This document shows, piece by piece, positions 45,119 through 53,479 of a stretch of DNA of 64,000 nt (the stretch's first letter is position 1; the number at the start of each line of letters is the position of its first letter). Origin of the DNA: an uncultured Oscillospiraceae bacterium (GTDB lineage Bacteria > Bacillota > Clostridia > Oscillospirales > Oscillospiraceae); contig CATLFX010000006.1 of NCBI GenBank assembly GCA_949935795.1, positions 18,214 to 82,213 of the forward strand, in the 5' to 3' direction. A program made the position numbers and the translations under genes. Below the pieces are notes generated by a model that was given only the letters and a program-made list of their open reading frames with translations, did not search any database and was not told where the DNA came from.

Positions 45119-45778
45119 ATGGAGCGTACACAGCTGGGACGGGACTATTACGAGCTGGGTCTGTCGCTGGGCAGGCTGGGCACGGTGCTGATTGGAAGCG
45201 GCGGCGGCTCGCTGGCCCGGGCGCTGGCCCGGACGGCGGGGTGCGGCGCGGCGCTGGCCGGGGGCGAGGTGAAATTTCACGACGGGACCTGCGCCGCCTG
45301 CGGGGCGTGGCTGGCGGGGTACTATGGCGTGCCCGCGGCCCTCTTTGTCCGGCAGGAGGGGGGGCTGGTGGAGCGCCTCCTGCTCAATGGCGAGGGAAAA
45401 CCCTTCACACCCGTTGAGGATCACGGAACGCTTCCCGCCTGTACCGGGGAGTGGGATCTGTTGGCCGGGACGGACTGCGCCTGGGCGGCCAGCCGGGCGG
45501 GGGAGTACCGGGGAGAGCTGGGACCGGCCTGCGCTCAGGGCCCCGCCGCCCTCACCCTGGCTCTGGAGCGGCTGGGCTATCAGGTGTCCCGCACCCCCGT
45601 CCCAGGCGCGCCCCTGTTCGTCAGCGACCGGGAGGGCTTTACGCTGCGGGCGGAGGAGGGAGGCTGGTCCTTCCGCCTCCAAGGGCGGGACGCTTTGGAG
45701 GGGCTGGCGGACTACGTCCGGCGGCCTCAGGCGGTGCCCGCCTTCCGTCCGGGGCAGGGAGGAAAAACGCAGAGTTAA
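45119..45778 (+). CDS. Hypothetical protein, weak resemblance to phosphohexomutase domains
   Basis: A 219-aa protein. The start at 45119 is chosen because GGAGGG lies 9 bases before the ATG. The order of features loosely follows the first two domains of alpha-D-phosphohexomutases: LGTVLIGSGGGSLARALART (Ser-loop strand position), LAGYYGVPAALFVRQEGG (where SHNP would be), and a late FVSDREGFTLRAEEGG. The active-site TASHNP and DGDGDR sequences are absent, so it is not a functional mutase of the usual kind. No confident family. It probably shares a transcript with the WYL regulator. Confidence 0.55.
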   Translation: MERTQLGRDYYELGLSLGRLGTVLIGSGGGSLARALARTAGCGAALAGGEVKFHDGTCAACGAWLAGYYGVPAALFVRQEGGLVERLLLNGEGKPFTPVEDHGTLPACTGEWDLLAGTDCAWAASRAGEYRGELGPACAQGPAALTLALERLGYQVSRTPVPGAPLFVSDREGFTLRAEEGGWSFRLQGRDALEGLADYVRRPQAVPAFRPGQGGKTQS

Positions 45779-45818
45779 AGAGGGCATAAGATATCCAGTT
45801 TGTCATATAGCCTCCCGG

Positions 45819-45847
45819 TTGACAGCCGGGTTTGGCTGTGCTATACT
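45819..45847 (+). promoter_or_regulatory. Promoter of the ABC-F gene
   Basis: Consensus TTGACA at 45819-45824 and TATACT at 45842-45847 with a 17-bp spacer. It predicts a leader of about 210 bases before the ABC-F start. Confidence 0.85.
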
Positions 45848-45854
45848 AAATGCA

Positions 45855-46060
45855 GTTTCAATGGAAAAGGGTGAAAAGATGCGCAAGTAAGTCGAACTTC
45901 AAGCTGTGAACACTGAGTTGGGGTCCATATCTGATGGGCCTGGGCTTTCATGGCGCGAAGGGCGGCTTGCTGACCGGGGGCGTACTGTGTCCCTGCCTTT
46001 TCGTCATGTGATCCGTCCTTCCGCTATGGAGGGACGGATTTTTTGTGTGAAAAGGAGTGA
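45855..46060 (+). promoter_or_regulatory. Leader-ORF attenuator controlling the ABC-F gene
   Basis: The leader encodes a 3-codon ORF (MRK, 45879-45890) behind AAGGGTG at 45867-45873; an in-frame ATG at 45861 could give MEKGEKMRK. Downstream is a terminator (46011-46044) and, before it, GCGAAGGGCGG (45955-45965), which can pair with CCGTCCTTCCGC (46013-46024) and so form an antiterminator using the left arm of the terminator. This is the layout known for inducible ABC-F resistance genes, where an antibiotic-stalled ribosome on the leader ORF favours antitermination. The pairing is read by eye and not folded. Confidence 0.65.
46011..46044 (+). terminator. Attenuator terminator upstream of the ABC-F gene
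   Basis: ATCCGTCCTTCC (46011-46022) pairs with GGAGGGACGGAT (46028-46039) over 12 bp with one G-T wobble, loop GCTAT, followed by a T-run to 46044, only 22 bases before the ABC-F start. Confidence 0.85.
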
Positions 46061-46066
46061 ATGCGT

Positions 46067-47602
46067 ATGTTTCAGGTGAAAAACCTCACTGTCACCCATA
46101 AAAAGGACCTGGTCACCCTAGTGGACGGCCTGTCCTTCACCCTGGCGCCTGGGGACCGGGCGGCCATCATCGGGGAGGAGGGCAACGGCAAATCCACCGT
46201 CCTCAAGCTGCTGTACGACCCGGCGCTGGCGGAGTCTTACGTGGAGTGGAAGGGGGAAATCGTGGACAAGGGTCTGCGGAAGGGCTGGCTGGCCCAGGAG
46301 CTCTCCCAGGCGGAGCTGGATATGCCGGTGTGGGCGTTCTGCGGACAGTCCCCGGCCTTTGAGGAGGCGGACCCCCGGGCTCTGGACCGGGCGGCCAGGC
46401 AGGTGGGGCTGGATGCCGGGCTGTTCTGGGATGGGCGGCCCATGTCCACCCTGTCCGGCGGGGAGCGGGTGAAGCTGCGGCTGGCCCTGCTGCTGCTGGA
46501 CGGCCCCGACCTGCTGCTGCTGGACGAGCCGTCCAACGACCTGGACCTGGCCACCCTGGAGTGGCTGGAGAATTTTCTGCTGGGGTGTGAAGTGCCGGTG
46601 CTGTACATCTCCCACGACGAGACCCTTTTGGAGCGCACCGCCAATATGGTCATCCACCTGGAGCGCCTCCAGCGGCGGACGGTGTCTCGGGGCACGGTGT
46701 CCCGGACGGGGTACGCCCAGTACGTGGAGGAGCGGGGACTGCGCTTCGCCCGCCAGGAGCAGACGGCGCGGAAGGAGAGGGCGGAGTACCAGGCAAAAAT
46801 GGAGAAATTCCGGCAGATACGGGACGCGGTGGACCACCAGCTGAACACGGTGTCCCGGCAGAACCCAGGCAAAGGGCGGCTGCTGAAAAAGAAGATGCAC
46901 ACGGTGCTGTCCATGGGACGGCGGTTTGACCGGGAAAAGGAGGACATGACCGCCATGCCCGAGTGGGAGGAGGCCATTCTGACCGCCTTTGATCAGGGAA
47001 AGTCCGCCTTCCCCGCAGGCAAGACCGTGCTGCGGCTGGAATTGCCCCAACTGACCGCCGGAGAGCAGTTTTTAGCCAAAAATGTGCGCCTCTGGGTGGA
47101 CGGGCCGGAGAAGATCGGCGTCATCGGCCCCAACGGGGCGGGGAAGTCCACACTGCTAAAGCAAGTGGCGGACGAGCTGCTGGCCCGGACCGACCTGCGG
47201 GCGGCATACATGCCCCAGGATTACGGCGACCTGCTGCTGGGGGAGAAGACCCCGGTGGAGGTACTGGCCCCATCGGGCCGCAGAGAGGACGTGACAAGGG
47301 CCCGGACTTTACTGGGTAATATGAAGTACAAGGCGGAGGAGATGGAGCATCCGGCGGCAGGGCTGTCCGGGGGCCAGCGGGCCAAGCTGCTGTTTTTGTC
47401 TATGGTGCTCAACGGGGCCAATGTGCTGGTGCTGGACGAGCCCACCCGGAACTTTTCGCCCCTGTCCGCCCCGGTGATCCGCCGGGCGCTGGCGGATTTC
47501 CCCGGGGTTATCATCAGTGTGTCCCATGACAGATTGTATTTGGACGAGGTGTGCACCCGGGTGCTGGAGCTGGGGCCGGAGGGGCTGAGAGAGGTATACT
47601 GA
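46067..47602 (+). CDS. ABC-F family ribosome-protection-type ATPase
   Basis: A 511-aa protein with two ABC ATPase domains and no membrane segments. First domain: Walker A GEEGNGKS near 37, signature LSGGERVKL near 130, Walker B LLLLDEPSNDLDL. A charged inter-domain linker at about 225-285 (KMEKFRQIRDAVDHQLNTVS) is the part that reaches the ribosome in ABC-F proteins. Second domain: GPNGAGKS near 357, LSGGQRAKL, and VLDEPTRNFSPL, the NFS replacing the common NHLD. Family members bind the ribosomal E site and displace antibiotics or rescue stalled ribosomes. The leader attenuator supports a drug-induced resistance role of the Lsa/Vml/Cpl type; this is inference. The ATG at 46067 is favoured over 46061 by distance from AAAGGAG. 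Confidence 0.9.
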   Translation: MFQVKNLTVTHKKDLVTLVDGLSFTLAPGDRAAIIGEEGNGKSTVLKLLYDPALAESYVEWKGEIVDKGLRKGWLAQELSQAELDMPVWAFCGQSPAFEEADPRALDRAARQVGLDAGLFWDGRPMSTLSGGERVKLRLALLLLDGPDLLLLDEPSNDLDLATLEWLENFLLGCEVPVLYISHDETLLERTANMVIHLERLQRRTVSRGTVSRTGYAQYVEERGLRFARQEQTARKERAEYQAKMEKFRQIRDAVDHQLNTVSRQNPGKGRLLKKKMHTVLSMGRRFDREKEDMTAMPEWEEAILTAFDQGKSAFPAGKTVLRLELPQLTAGEQFLAKNVRLWVDGPEKIGVIGPNGAGKSTLLKQVADELLARTDLRAAYMPQDYGDLLLGEKTPVEVLAPSGRREDVTRARTLLGNMKYKAEEMEHPAAGLSGGQRAKLLFLSMVLNGANVLVLDEPTRNFSPLSAPVIRRALADFPGVIISVSHDRLYLDEVCTRVLELGPEGLREVY

Positions 47603-47610
47603 GGCAGGAG

Positions 47611-47637
47611 AGCCGCCCGGGAATTCCGGGCGGCTTT
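47611..47637 (+). terminator. Terminator of the ABC-F gene
   Basis: AGCCGCCCGG and CCGGGCGGCT pair over 10 bp with loop GAATT and a TTTAAATTTT tract. Confidence 0.8.
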
Positions 47638-47778
47638 AAATTTTGACAGGATGAAGACACCCAGTCTCATGTAATCCGCGGCGGGCAGGCCTGCGGCGGT
47701 CCTGCCTCTATATAGACTCCAAACCGTTGGTACAGGCCGACTTTCCTGACAGTCGAGTTGGTTTTTTGGCCCAAAGCC

Positions 47779-47807
47779 TTGACTTTTTCCTGGCGGCGGC
47801 GTAGGGT
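47779..47807 (+). promoter_or_regulatory. Promoter candidate of the membrane XRE regulator
   Basis: TTGACT at 47779-47784 and TAGGGT at 47802-47807 with a 17-bp spacer. A hairpin followed by TTTTTT (47737-47767) lies just upstream. The rest of 47638-47840 shows no gene. Confidence 0.5.
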
Positions 47808-47840
47808 GGAGGCACAACCAAGCAAAGGGGAGTGCCGTAC

Positions 47841-48866
47841 ATGAACGAGAAGAAGCCCTTCGGCGAGTACATCCGCAAAAAGCGGCTGGAGGCGGGGCTG
47901 ACCCAGAAGGAGCTGGCGGAGCAGCTGTTTGTCACTGAGTCCACTGTGAGCAAGTGGGAGCGGGCGCTGTCCTACCCGGACGTGTCCATGGTCACCGCCA
48001 TCTGCGCCGCCCTGCATATCACCGAGCACGAGTTTTTCACCGCCTGCGACGACGACCAGGCCCACGCCCGGGAGCGGCAGGCGGCGCTGTGGCGGGGGAT
48101 GGCGGCCGGGACGCGGCGGTTTTTCGCCGTGAGCTATGCCATCGCTATTGTGGTGTGCCTGATCTGCGACTTGGCCGTTTTCCACGCCCTGGACTGGTTC
48201 TGGATCGTGCTGACTGCCTGCGCCCTGGCCTTCTGTTTCACCAACCTGCCCTTTCTGGTCCGCCGCAATCGGTTGACAATGTGCCTGGGGGCAGCGTCCG
48301 GGTGCCTCATGCTCCTGCTGCTGGCCTGCTGGGGGTACGCGGGGGGCTGGTGGATCATCGGGGGTATGGCCATCACGGCGGTGTGCCTCGTCCTGCCCTG
48401 GGCCTGGTGGGCCATCTGGCGGTTTTATGGCAAATACGTCCTGCCCCTGTGCGCCGCCGCGCTGACGGTGTGGGTGTTCCTGCTGCTGGCGGTGATCTGG
48501 GCCTTTGCCGGAGGAAACTGGCTGTTTTCCGTGGCCTTCCCCCTGGCGCTGATGGGGGCGGCCTTTTTCTGGGCGGGATTTTCGGTGTTCTATTGGCTGA
48601 AGGTTGGACCCTGGCTGAGGGCCGGAATCACCGCTCTGCTGGTCTCCTTCGCCACCCCGGCGTTCAACAGCCTGTGCGGCCTGCTCATTGAGGACATGGG
48701 GGGGCCCAGCTTCCTGGAATACTTTTCGGTGCGGGATATGCTGGCCCGCCGGGCCGCCGGGGACGTGTCCTGGGTGAATCCGCTGATCTTCCAGATCATG
48801 CTGGTGTGTGCCGCGGTCCTGACCGCCGTGGGCGCTGTAGCGGAGATCCGGCGGCGGAGAGGATGA
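47841..48866 (+). CDS. XRE-family regulator with membrane domain
   Basis: A 341-aa protein. N-terminal Cro/CI HTH at about 8-62 (KKRLEAGLTQKELAEQLFVT then ESTVSKWERALSYPD), followed by about eight hydrophobic segments from residue 95 to 335. The combination of a cytoplasmic XRE domain and a multi-pass membrane domain is common in Clostridia and suggests a membrane-state sensor acting directly on DNA; targets are unknown. The ATG at 47841 has AAAGGGGAG 9 bases before it. Confidence 0.85.
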   Translation: MNEKKPFGEYIRKKRLEAGLTQKELAEQLFVTESTVSKWERALSYPDVSMVTAICAALHITEHEFFTACDDDQAHARERQAALWRGMAAGTRRFFAVSYAIAIVVCLICDLAVFHALDWFWIVLTACALAFCFTNLPFLVRRNRLTMCLGAASGCLMLLLLACWGYAGGWWIIGGMAITAVCLVLPWAWWAIWRFYGKYVLPLCAAALTVWVFLLLAVIWAFAGGNWLFSVAFPLALMGAAFFWAGFSVFYWLKVGPWLRAGITALLVSFATPAFNSLCGLLIEDMGGPSFLEYFSVRDMLARRAAGDVSWVNPLIFQIMLVCAAVLTAVGAVAEIRRRRG

Positions 48867-48876
48867 ACGCCAATAG

Positions 48877-48910
48877 AAAACCCCCTGCTGTTTTCACAGC
48901 AGGGGGTTTT
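48877..48910. terminator. Bidirectional terminator between XRE regulator and pgm
   Basis: AAAACCCCCTGCTG and CAGCAGGGGGTTTT form a perfect 14-bp stem with loop TTTTCA; A- and T-runs on both sides serve both convergent genes. Confidence 0.9.
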
Positions 48911-48925
48911 GCTATGTGGGTTGGG

Positions 48926-50647
48926 TCAGTTTTTCAGCCCCTCGGCCCAGGCGGAGTACCGGGCGATCTTATCGGCACAGTCGGCCTGACTGGCGCCCTG
49001 GGAAAGGATGTACACCTTGACCTTGGGCTCGGTGCCGGAGGGCCGCACGATGACGGAGGTGCCGTCGGCCAGCTCGTAGCGCAGCACGTTGGAGCCGGAC
49101 AGCTCCATAGTGCTCTTGGCCCCGGTGGCGGCGTCCACCACCGACCCGTCCTTGTAGTCCTTCCAGGTCTTGACGGTCTCGCCGCCCACCTCCTTGGGAG
49201 GATTGGCGCGGAGGTTGGCCATCAGGTCGGCCATCTTCTTCAGGCCGTCCAGGCCGGGCATCACCAGGTTCATGGTGCGCTCGCCATAGTTGCCATACTT
49301 CTCGTACAGGGCCATCAGGGCGTCGTACAGGGTCATGCCCTTCCCGGCGTAGTAGGCGGCCATCTCGGTCATAGCCACGGCGGCGGTGACCGCGTCCTTG
49401 TCCCGGACGTAGCTGCCCAGCATGTAGCCGTAGCTCTCCTCATAGGACATGATCACATTGCCCTCGCCGCTGCCCTCCAGCTGGTCCTTCTTCTGGGCCA
49501 GGAACTTGAAGCCGGTGAAGGTGTCGAAGCACTGGAGCCCGTTGACCTCGGCCACCTTGCGGGCCATCTCGGTGGTGACGATGGTCTTCAGGGCCACGGG
49601 GTTCTTGGGCATTTTGCCGGTGCGCTGCTTGGCCCCGATGAGGTAGTCCAGCAGCAGCACGCCGGTCTGGTTGCCGGTGAGCACCTTGAACTCGTCGCCC
49701 GCCCGGACCATCAGGCCCACCCGGTCGGCGTCGGGGTCAGAGCCCAGAATGAAGTCGGCGCCCTCCTTGTTGGCCAGCTCCACCGCCAGGGCAAAGCCCT
49801 CGGGGTTCTCCGGGTTGGGGGAGGCCACGGTGGGGAAGTTGCCGTCGATGACCATCTGCTCGGGGACGCAGATGACGTGCTTCATGCCCAGGCGCTTGAG
49901 GGCCTCGGGGATCAGCTTGTGGCCGGTACCGTGGAAGGGGGTGTACACCATCTTGAAGGTGTCGGCCACCGCGTCCACCGCCGCCTGGTCGTTGACCTGC
50001 TCCATGACGTTTTTCAGGAACTTCTCATCGGTCTCCTCGCCCATGATGGTGATGAGGCCGTCGGCCACCGCCTTGTCGTAGTCCGCCGCGTTCACGTCGA
50101 ACACGTCGGACTCCCGCATGATCTTGGCCACCTGGTCGGCGTGGTTGGGGGGCAGCTGGGCGCCGTCGGACCAGTACACCTTATAGCCGTTGTACTCCTT
50201 GGGGTTGTGGCTGGCGGTGATGTTGATGCCCGCGATGCAGCCGTACTCCCGGATGGCGAAGGACAGCTCGGGGGTGGGGCGCAGGGACTCGAACAGCCGG
50301 ACAGGGATGCCTGCGGCGGCCATGATGCAGGCGGCCTCGCGGGCGAAGGTGTCGGAGTTGTTCCGGCAGTCGAAGCAGATGGCGACACCCTTCTTGACGG
50401 CCTCCGGGCCCTCGTTCAGGATGACCTTGGCGAAGGCCTGGGTGGCATGGCGGATGACATGGATGTTCATCCGGTACAGGCCCACGCCCATGGTGCCCCG
50501 CAGTCCGGCGGTGCCGAACTCCAGCTGGGAGAAGAAGCGGGATTCGATCTCCTTTTCATCCCCGGCGATGGCGGTCAGCTCCGCCTTCTCCGCCTCGGAC
50601 AGGGCGGGGGAGTTCAGCCACTGCTCGTAATTCTTTTTGTAGTCCAT
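48926..50647 (-). CDS. pgm: Phosphoglucomutase / phosphomannomutase
   Basis: A 573-aa alpha-D-phosphohexomutase of the long Firmicutes type (PgcA-like). Visible motifs: the active-site loop NITASHNPKEYNGYKVYW near 146-163 with the phosphorylated serine, the metal loop GSDPDADRVG near 303, the sugar-binding SYEESYGYM near 390, and the phosphate-binding RPSGTEPKVK near 535. It interconverts glucose-1- and glucose-6-phosphate, linking glycolysis to glycogen and wall sugars (a glycogen debranching enzyme is encoded at 60 kb). AAAGGAGGAAG precedes the ATG. It follows the M29 aminopeptidase gene by 28 bases. Confidence 0.95.
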   Translation of the reverse strand: MDYKKNYEQWLNSPALSEAEKAELTAIAGDEKEIESRFFSQLEFGTAGLRGTMGVGLYRMNIHVIRHATQAFAKVILNEGPEAVKKGVAICFDCRNNSDTFAREAACIMAAAGIPVRLFESLRPTPELSFAIREYGCIAGINITASHNPKEYNGYKVYWSDGAQLPPNHADQVAKIMRESDVFDVNAADYDKAVADGLITIMGEETDEKFLKNVMEQVNDQAAVDAVADTFKMVYTPFHGTGHKLIPEALKRLGMKHVICVPEQMVIDGNFPTVASPNPENPEGFALAVELANKEGADFILGSDPDADRVGLMVRAGDEFKVLTGNQTGVLLLDYLIGAKQRTGKMPKNPVALKTIVTTEMARKVAEVNGLQCFDTFTGFKFLAQKKDQLEGSGEGNVIMSYEESYGYMLGSYVRDKDAVTAAVAMTEMAAYYAGKGMTLYDALMALYEKYGNYGERTMNLVMPGLDGLKKMADLMANLRANPPKEVGGETVKTWKDYKDGSVVDAATGAKSTMELSGSNVLRYELADGTSVIVRPSGTEPKVKVYILSQGASQADCADKIARYSAWAEGLKN

Positions 50648-50675
50648 GGGTATCTTCCTCCTTTATAAAAATGGG

Positions 50676-51917
50676 TCAAAACGCAAAATTGCCATTGACA
50701 AACACAGGGATTTCCCGCCCATCGTGGGCCGTCCCCACAATGGACAGGTCGGGGGTGCCCACCATAAAGTCCACATGGGTGTTGGAATGGTTCAGGCCCG
50801 CGGCCTTCTGGGCTTCCTCGTCCATGTCCTCCCCGCCCTTGACGCAGCTGGGGTATGCGTCGCCGAAGGCCAGGTGGCAGGAGGCGTTTTCGTCAAACAG
50901 GGTCTCGTAGAACAGGAGACCCGTATTGCGGATGGGGGAGTCGTAGGGCACCAGCGCCACCTCGCCCAGATAGTGGGAGCCCTCGTCGGTGTCGATGGCC
51001 CGGGTGAGGAATTCCCCGCCCTGCCCGGCATGGACGTTTACGATGCGGCCGTCCTGGAAATCCAGATAGAAGTCCTTCACCAGATTTCCGTCCATGGCCA
51101 GGGGCAGGGCGGCGTATACCCGGCCGTTTACCCCGTCCCAGCGGGGGGCGGTGAAGATCTCCTCGGTGGGGATGTTGGCCACAAATTCCGTCCCTGCCGG
51201 GGTGAAGTCGCTGCCGCCCGCCCACACGTGGTTTTCCGGCAGGGTGATCGTCAGGTCGGTGCCTAGGGAGTTGGCGTAGCGGAGGGAGGCGAAATTGTAA
51301 TCGTTGAGCAGCTTCGCCCGCCGGGCGGTGGCGGCCACGTGTTCCTTCCAGCGCTCTACGCCCTTGCCGTCCCCGGTGATGCGGCACACGGAGAAGATGG
51401 CCTCCCACAGGGCGTCCATGGCGGCTTCGCCCTTTTTGTCCGGGAACACCTTCTCCGCCCAGGCCAGGGTGGGGTAGGAGCCCACGCACCACTGGAACCG
51501 GTTGGCGGTGAGGGCGTCGAAATAGGGCCGGGTAGGAGGGCCGGAGGCCCTCCGGCGGGCCTGGATGCGGTCCGGGTCCACGCCCTTCAGCAGCTCCGGG
51601 TCGGAACCGGCCAGGGACAGCCGGGGGCACTTGTGCTCCAGCATCCAGTCGAACCGTGCCTTCTGATAACTGGGGTATTCGGAAAAGACGGCGCTGTCCG
51701 CCCGGAGGAAACTCTCCCGGGTGATGACATCGTCGGTGTAGTTGACCACCACGTCCCGGGCCCCCCGGTCGTAGCAGGCGGACACGCACATGCGGGTGAG
51801 CTGGGCAAACTCCACCAGGCTCTCGATGCAGGGAGTCTGACCCGGCTGGACGTTCAGCCCCACCTCCACCAGCAGGCGGGCGTACTCGTTGAGCTTGGCT
51901 TCAAAATCTGGGACCAT
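50676..51917 (-). CDS. M29-family aminopeptidase
   Basis: A 413-aa aminopeptidase of the AmpS/PepS (M29, thermophilic aminopeptidase) family, normal length about 410. Conserved features are GANVQPGQTP-like VGLNVQPGQTP near 20, the metal-site regions with FVANIPTEEIFTAPRWDGVN near 245-265, and GEVALVPYDSPI, then HLAFGDAYP and NHSNTHVDFMVGTPDLSI near the end. It removes N-terminal residues from peptides in the cytoplasm with two metal ions. AAGGAGACGAT precedes the ATG at 51917; the frame is open upstream but covers the promoter. First gene of a pair with pgm. Confidence 0.92.
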   Translation of the reverse strand: MVPDFEAKLNEYARLLVEVGLNVQPGQTPCIESLVEFAQLTRMCVSACYDRGARDVVVNYTDDVITRESFLRADSAVFSEYPSYQKARFDWMLEHKCPRLSLAGSDPELLKGVDPDRIQARRRASGPPTRPYFDALTANRFQWCVGSYPTLAWAEKVFPDKKGEAAMDALWEAIFSVCRITGDGKGVERWKEHVAATARRAKLLNDYNFASLRYANSLGTDLTITLPENHVWAGGSDFTPAGTEFVANIPTEEIFTAPRWDGVNGRVYAALPLAMDGNLVKDFYLDFQDGRIVNVHAGQGGEFLTRAIDTDEGSHYLGEVALVPYDSPIRNTGLLFYETLFDENASCHLAFGDAYPSCVKGGEDMDEEAQKAAGLNHSNTHVDFMVGTPDLSIVGTAHDGREIPVFVNGNFAF

Positions 51918-52034
51918 TGGTATCGTCTCCTTTGGAGGTAAAATGTCATGCTTCGCCCGCTCACGGCGGCGCAAACGCTTCTCTAAGTGGGCACTTTGCT
52001 GGAAAATACCGGCTCCGTCCACGCATATATAGAA

Positions 52035-52063
52035 ATTATACCATATTGGATTCCAAAACACAA
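52035..52063 (-). promoter_or_regulatory. Promoter of the M29 aminopeptidase-pgm unit
   Basis: Minus strand TTGTGT (52063-52058) and consensus TATAAT (52040-52035) with a 17-bp spacer, divergent from the asnA promoter beside it. Confidence 0.65.
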
Positions 52064-52069
52064 TTCAAT

Positions 52070-52098
52070 TTGCATTTTTTTCTGAGGCGCTGTATAAT
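52070..52098 (+). promoter_or_regulatory. Promoter of asnA
   Basis: TTGCAT at 52070-52075 and TATAAT at 52093-52098 with a 17-bp spacer, 35 bases before the ATG. Confidence 0.8.
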
Positions 52099-52133
52099 GT
52101 ATTTTGATTTAACAGAGCAAAGGAGCAAAGCTT

Positions 52134-53147
52134 ATGCTGACCACCGTGATCCCCCAGGGGTACGCCCCCCTGCTGAACCTGTACGACACCCAAAAGGCCA
52201 TCGGCCTGCTGAAGCGCCTCTTTGAGGACGATCTGGGCGGGGCCCTGAACCTGCGCCGGGTATCCGCCCCCCTGTTCGTGGAGGCGTCCACCGGCCTGAA
52301 CGACGATCTGAACGGCGTGGAGCGGGCGGTGTCCTTCGACGTGCCCGACGCGGGCCGGGACGCCCAGGTGGTCCACTCCCTGGCCAAGTGGAAGCGCATG
52401 GCCCTTCACCGCTACCAGTTCTCGGTGGGCGAGGGGCTGTACACCGACATGAACGCCATCCGCCGGGACGAGGAGCTGGACAACCTGCACTCCGTCTACG
52501 TGGACCAGTGGGACTGGGAGAAGGTCATCGCCCCCCGGGACCGCAATGTGGACTACTTAAAGGGCGTGGTAACCACCATTGTGGGCGCCCTGGCCAACAC
52601 CCAGCAGACCCTTCGCTCGGTGTACCCCCAGCTCACCACCCTGCCCCTCATCGACCGGGAGGTGTCCTTTGTCACCGCCCAGGAGCTGGAGGATGAATGG
52701 CCCGAGCTGTCCCCCAAGGAGCGGGAGGACCAGTGGGTAAAGGATCACCCCACCACCTTCCTCATGGGCATCGGCGGGGCGCTGAAGTCCGGAAAGCCCC
52801 ACGACGGCCGGGCCCCGGACTACGACGACTGGGCGCTGAACGGGGATATCCTGCTGTACAATTCCCTCCTGGGCCATGCCTTTGAGATCTCCTCCATGGG
52901 CATCCGGGTGTCCCCGGAGTCCCTGGACCGCCAGCTGTCCATCGCCGGGTGCGACCACCGGCGGGAGCTGCCCTTCCACAGGGCCCTGCTGGCTGGGGAG
53001 CTACCCCTCACCATCGGCGGCGGCATCGGCCAGAGCCGGGTGTCCATGTACCTGTTGGGCAAGGCCCACATCGGAGAGGTCCAGGCCAGCATCTGGGACC
53101 CCCGGACCATAGAGGCCTGCAAAGAGGCGGGCGTGATCCTGCTCTAA
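52134..53147 (+). CDS. asnA: Aspartate-ammonia ligase (asparagine synthetase A)
   Basis: A 337-aa AsnA of the usual length (about 330). It is built on a class II aminoacyl-tRNA-synthetase fold; visible landmarks are VEASTGLNDDLNGVERAVSF near 45-64, VHSLAKWKRMAL near 80, and LPLTIGGGIGQSRVSMYLLG near 298-317. It makes asparagine from aspartate, ammonia and ATP in the cytoplasm. The short leader excludes a T-box. AAAGGAG precedes the ATG. A 63-aa membrane protein follows 13 bases later. An asparaginase is encoded at 56.4 kb. Confidence 0.96.
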   Translation: MLTTVIPQGYAPLLNLYDTQKAIGLLKRLFEDDLGGALNLRRVSAPLFVEASTGLNDDLNGVERAVSFDVPDAGRDAQVVHSLAKWKRMALHRYQFSVGEGLYTDMNAIRRDEELDNLHSVYVDQWDWEKVIAPRDRNVDYLKGVVTTIVGALANTQQTLRSVYPQLTTLPLIDREVSFVTAQELEDEWPELSPKEREDQWVKDHPTTFLMGIGGALKSGKPHDGRAPDYDDWALNGDILLYNSLLGHAFEISSMGIRVSPESLDRQLSIAGCDHRRELPFHRALLAGELPLTIGGGIGQSRVSMYLLGKAHIGEVQASIWDPRTIEACKEAGVILL

Positions 53148-53160
53148 GGGGGAAGCGGCT

Positions 53161-53352
53161 ATGGCGGACCAGTGGGGATTTCAGAACCCCAATACCGGCG
53201 ACAACATCAAAAAAGCGGCCAAAACCGGGATTTCCTTTGGCAGCGCCCTGGCCATGGTCATCAGCTACACCACCTGGGGCTCCGTGTTCTGGGCCATCAT
53301 CCACGGGCTGATGAGCTGGGTGTATGTGATCTATTTTATTTTGAGATATTGA
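53161..53352 (+). CDS. Small membrane protein downstream of asnA
   Basis: A 63-aa protein: a polar start MADQWGFQNPNTGDNIKKAA and then one long hydrophobic hairpin (TTWGSVFWAIIHGLMSWVYV). AAGGGGGAAG precedes the ATG and it is followed directly by a strong terminator, so it is a real gene in the asnA transcript. No function is recognised. Confidence 0.7.
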   Translation: MADQWGFQNPNTGDNIKKAAKTGISFGSALAMVISYTTWGSVFWAIIHGLMSWVYVIYFILRY

Positions 53353-53355
53353 CAA

Positions 53356-53388
53356 AAGAGCCCCGCTCGACTTCGAGCGGGGCTCTTA
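53356..53388 (+). terminator. Terminator of the asnA unit
   Basis: AAGAGCCCCGCTCGA and CGAGCGGGGCTCTT pair over 14 bp with a short loop, A-run before and TTAATT after. Confidence 0.85.
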
Positions 53389-53399
53389 ATTATGTCTGA

Positions 53400-53470
53400 C
53401 AAGCGAAACGCAGTTTCGCGGTCAAAAGTTCTTTTTCGGTTCCTTTTTCTTTCAAGAAAAAGGAACCCGC
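53400..53470 (+). repeat. Dispersed two-hairpin intergenic repeat, copy 2
   Basis: GCGAAACGCAGTTTCGC hairpin, AAAAGTTCTTTTTCGG link and a second hairpin GTTCCTTTTTCTT / AAGAAAAAGGAAC: the same order and sequence style as 33021-33090, with compensating changes in the stems. Confidence 0.65.
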
Positions 53471-53479
53471 CGGAGGCAG

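Noticed and set aside
52099..52133. T-box or other riboswitch before asnA
   Set aside because: The leader is only about 30 bases, too short for a T-box, and no other aptamer shape is evident.
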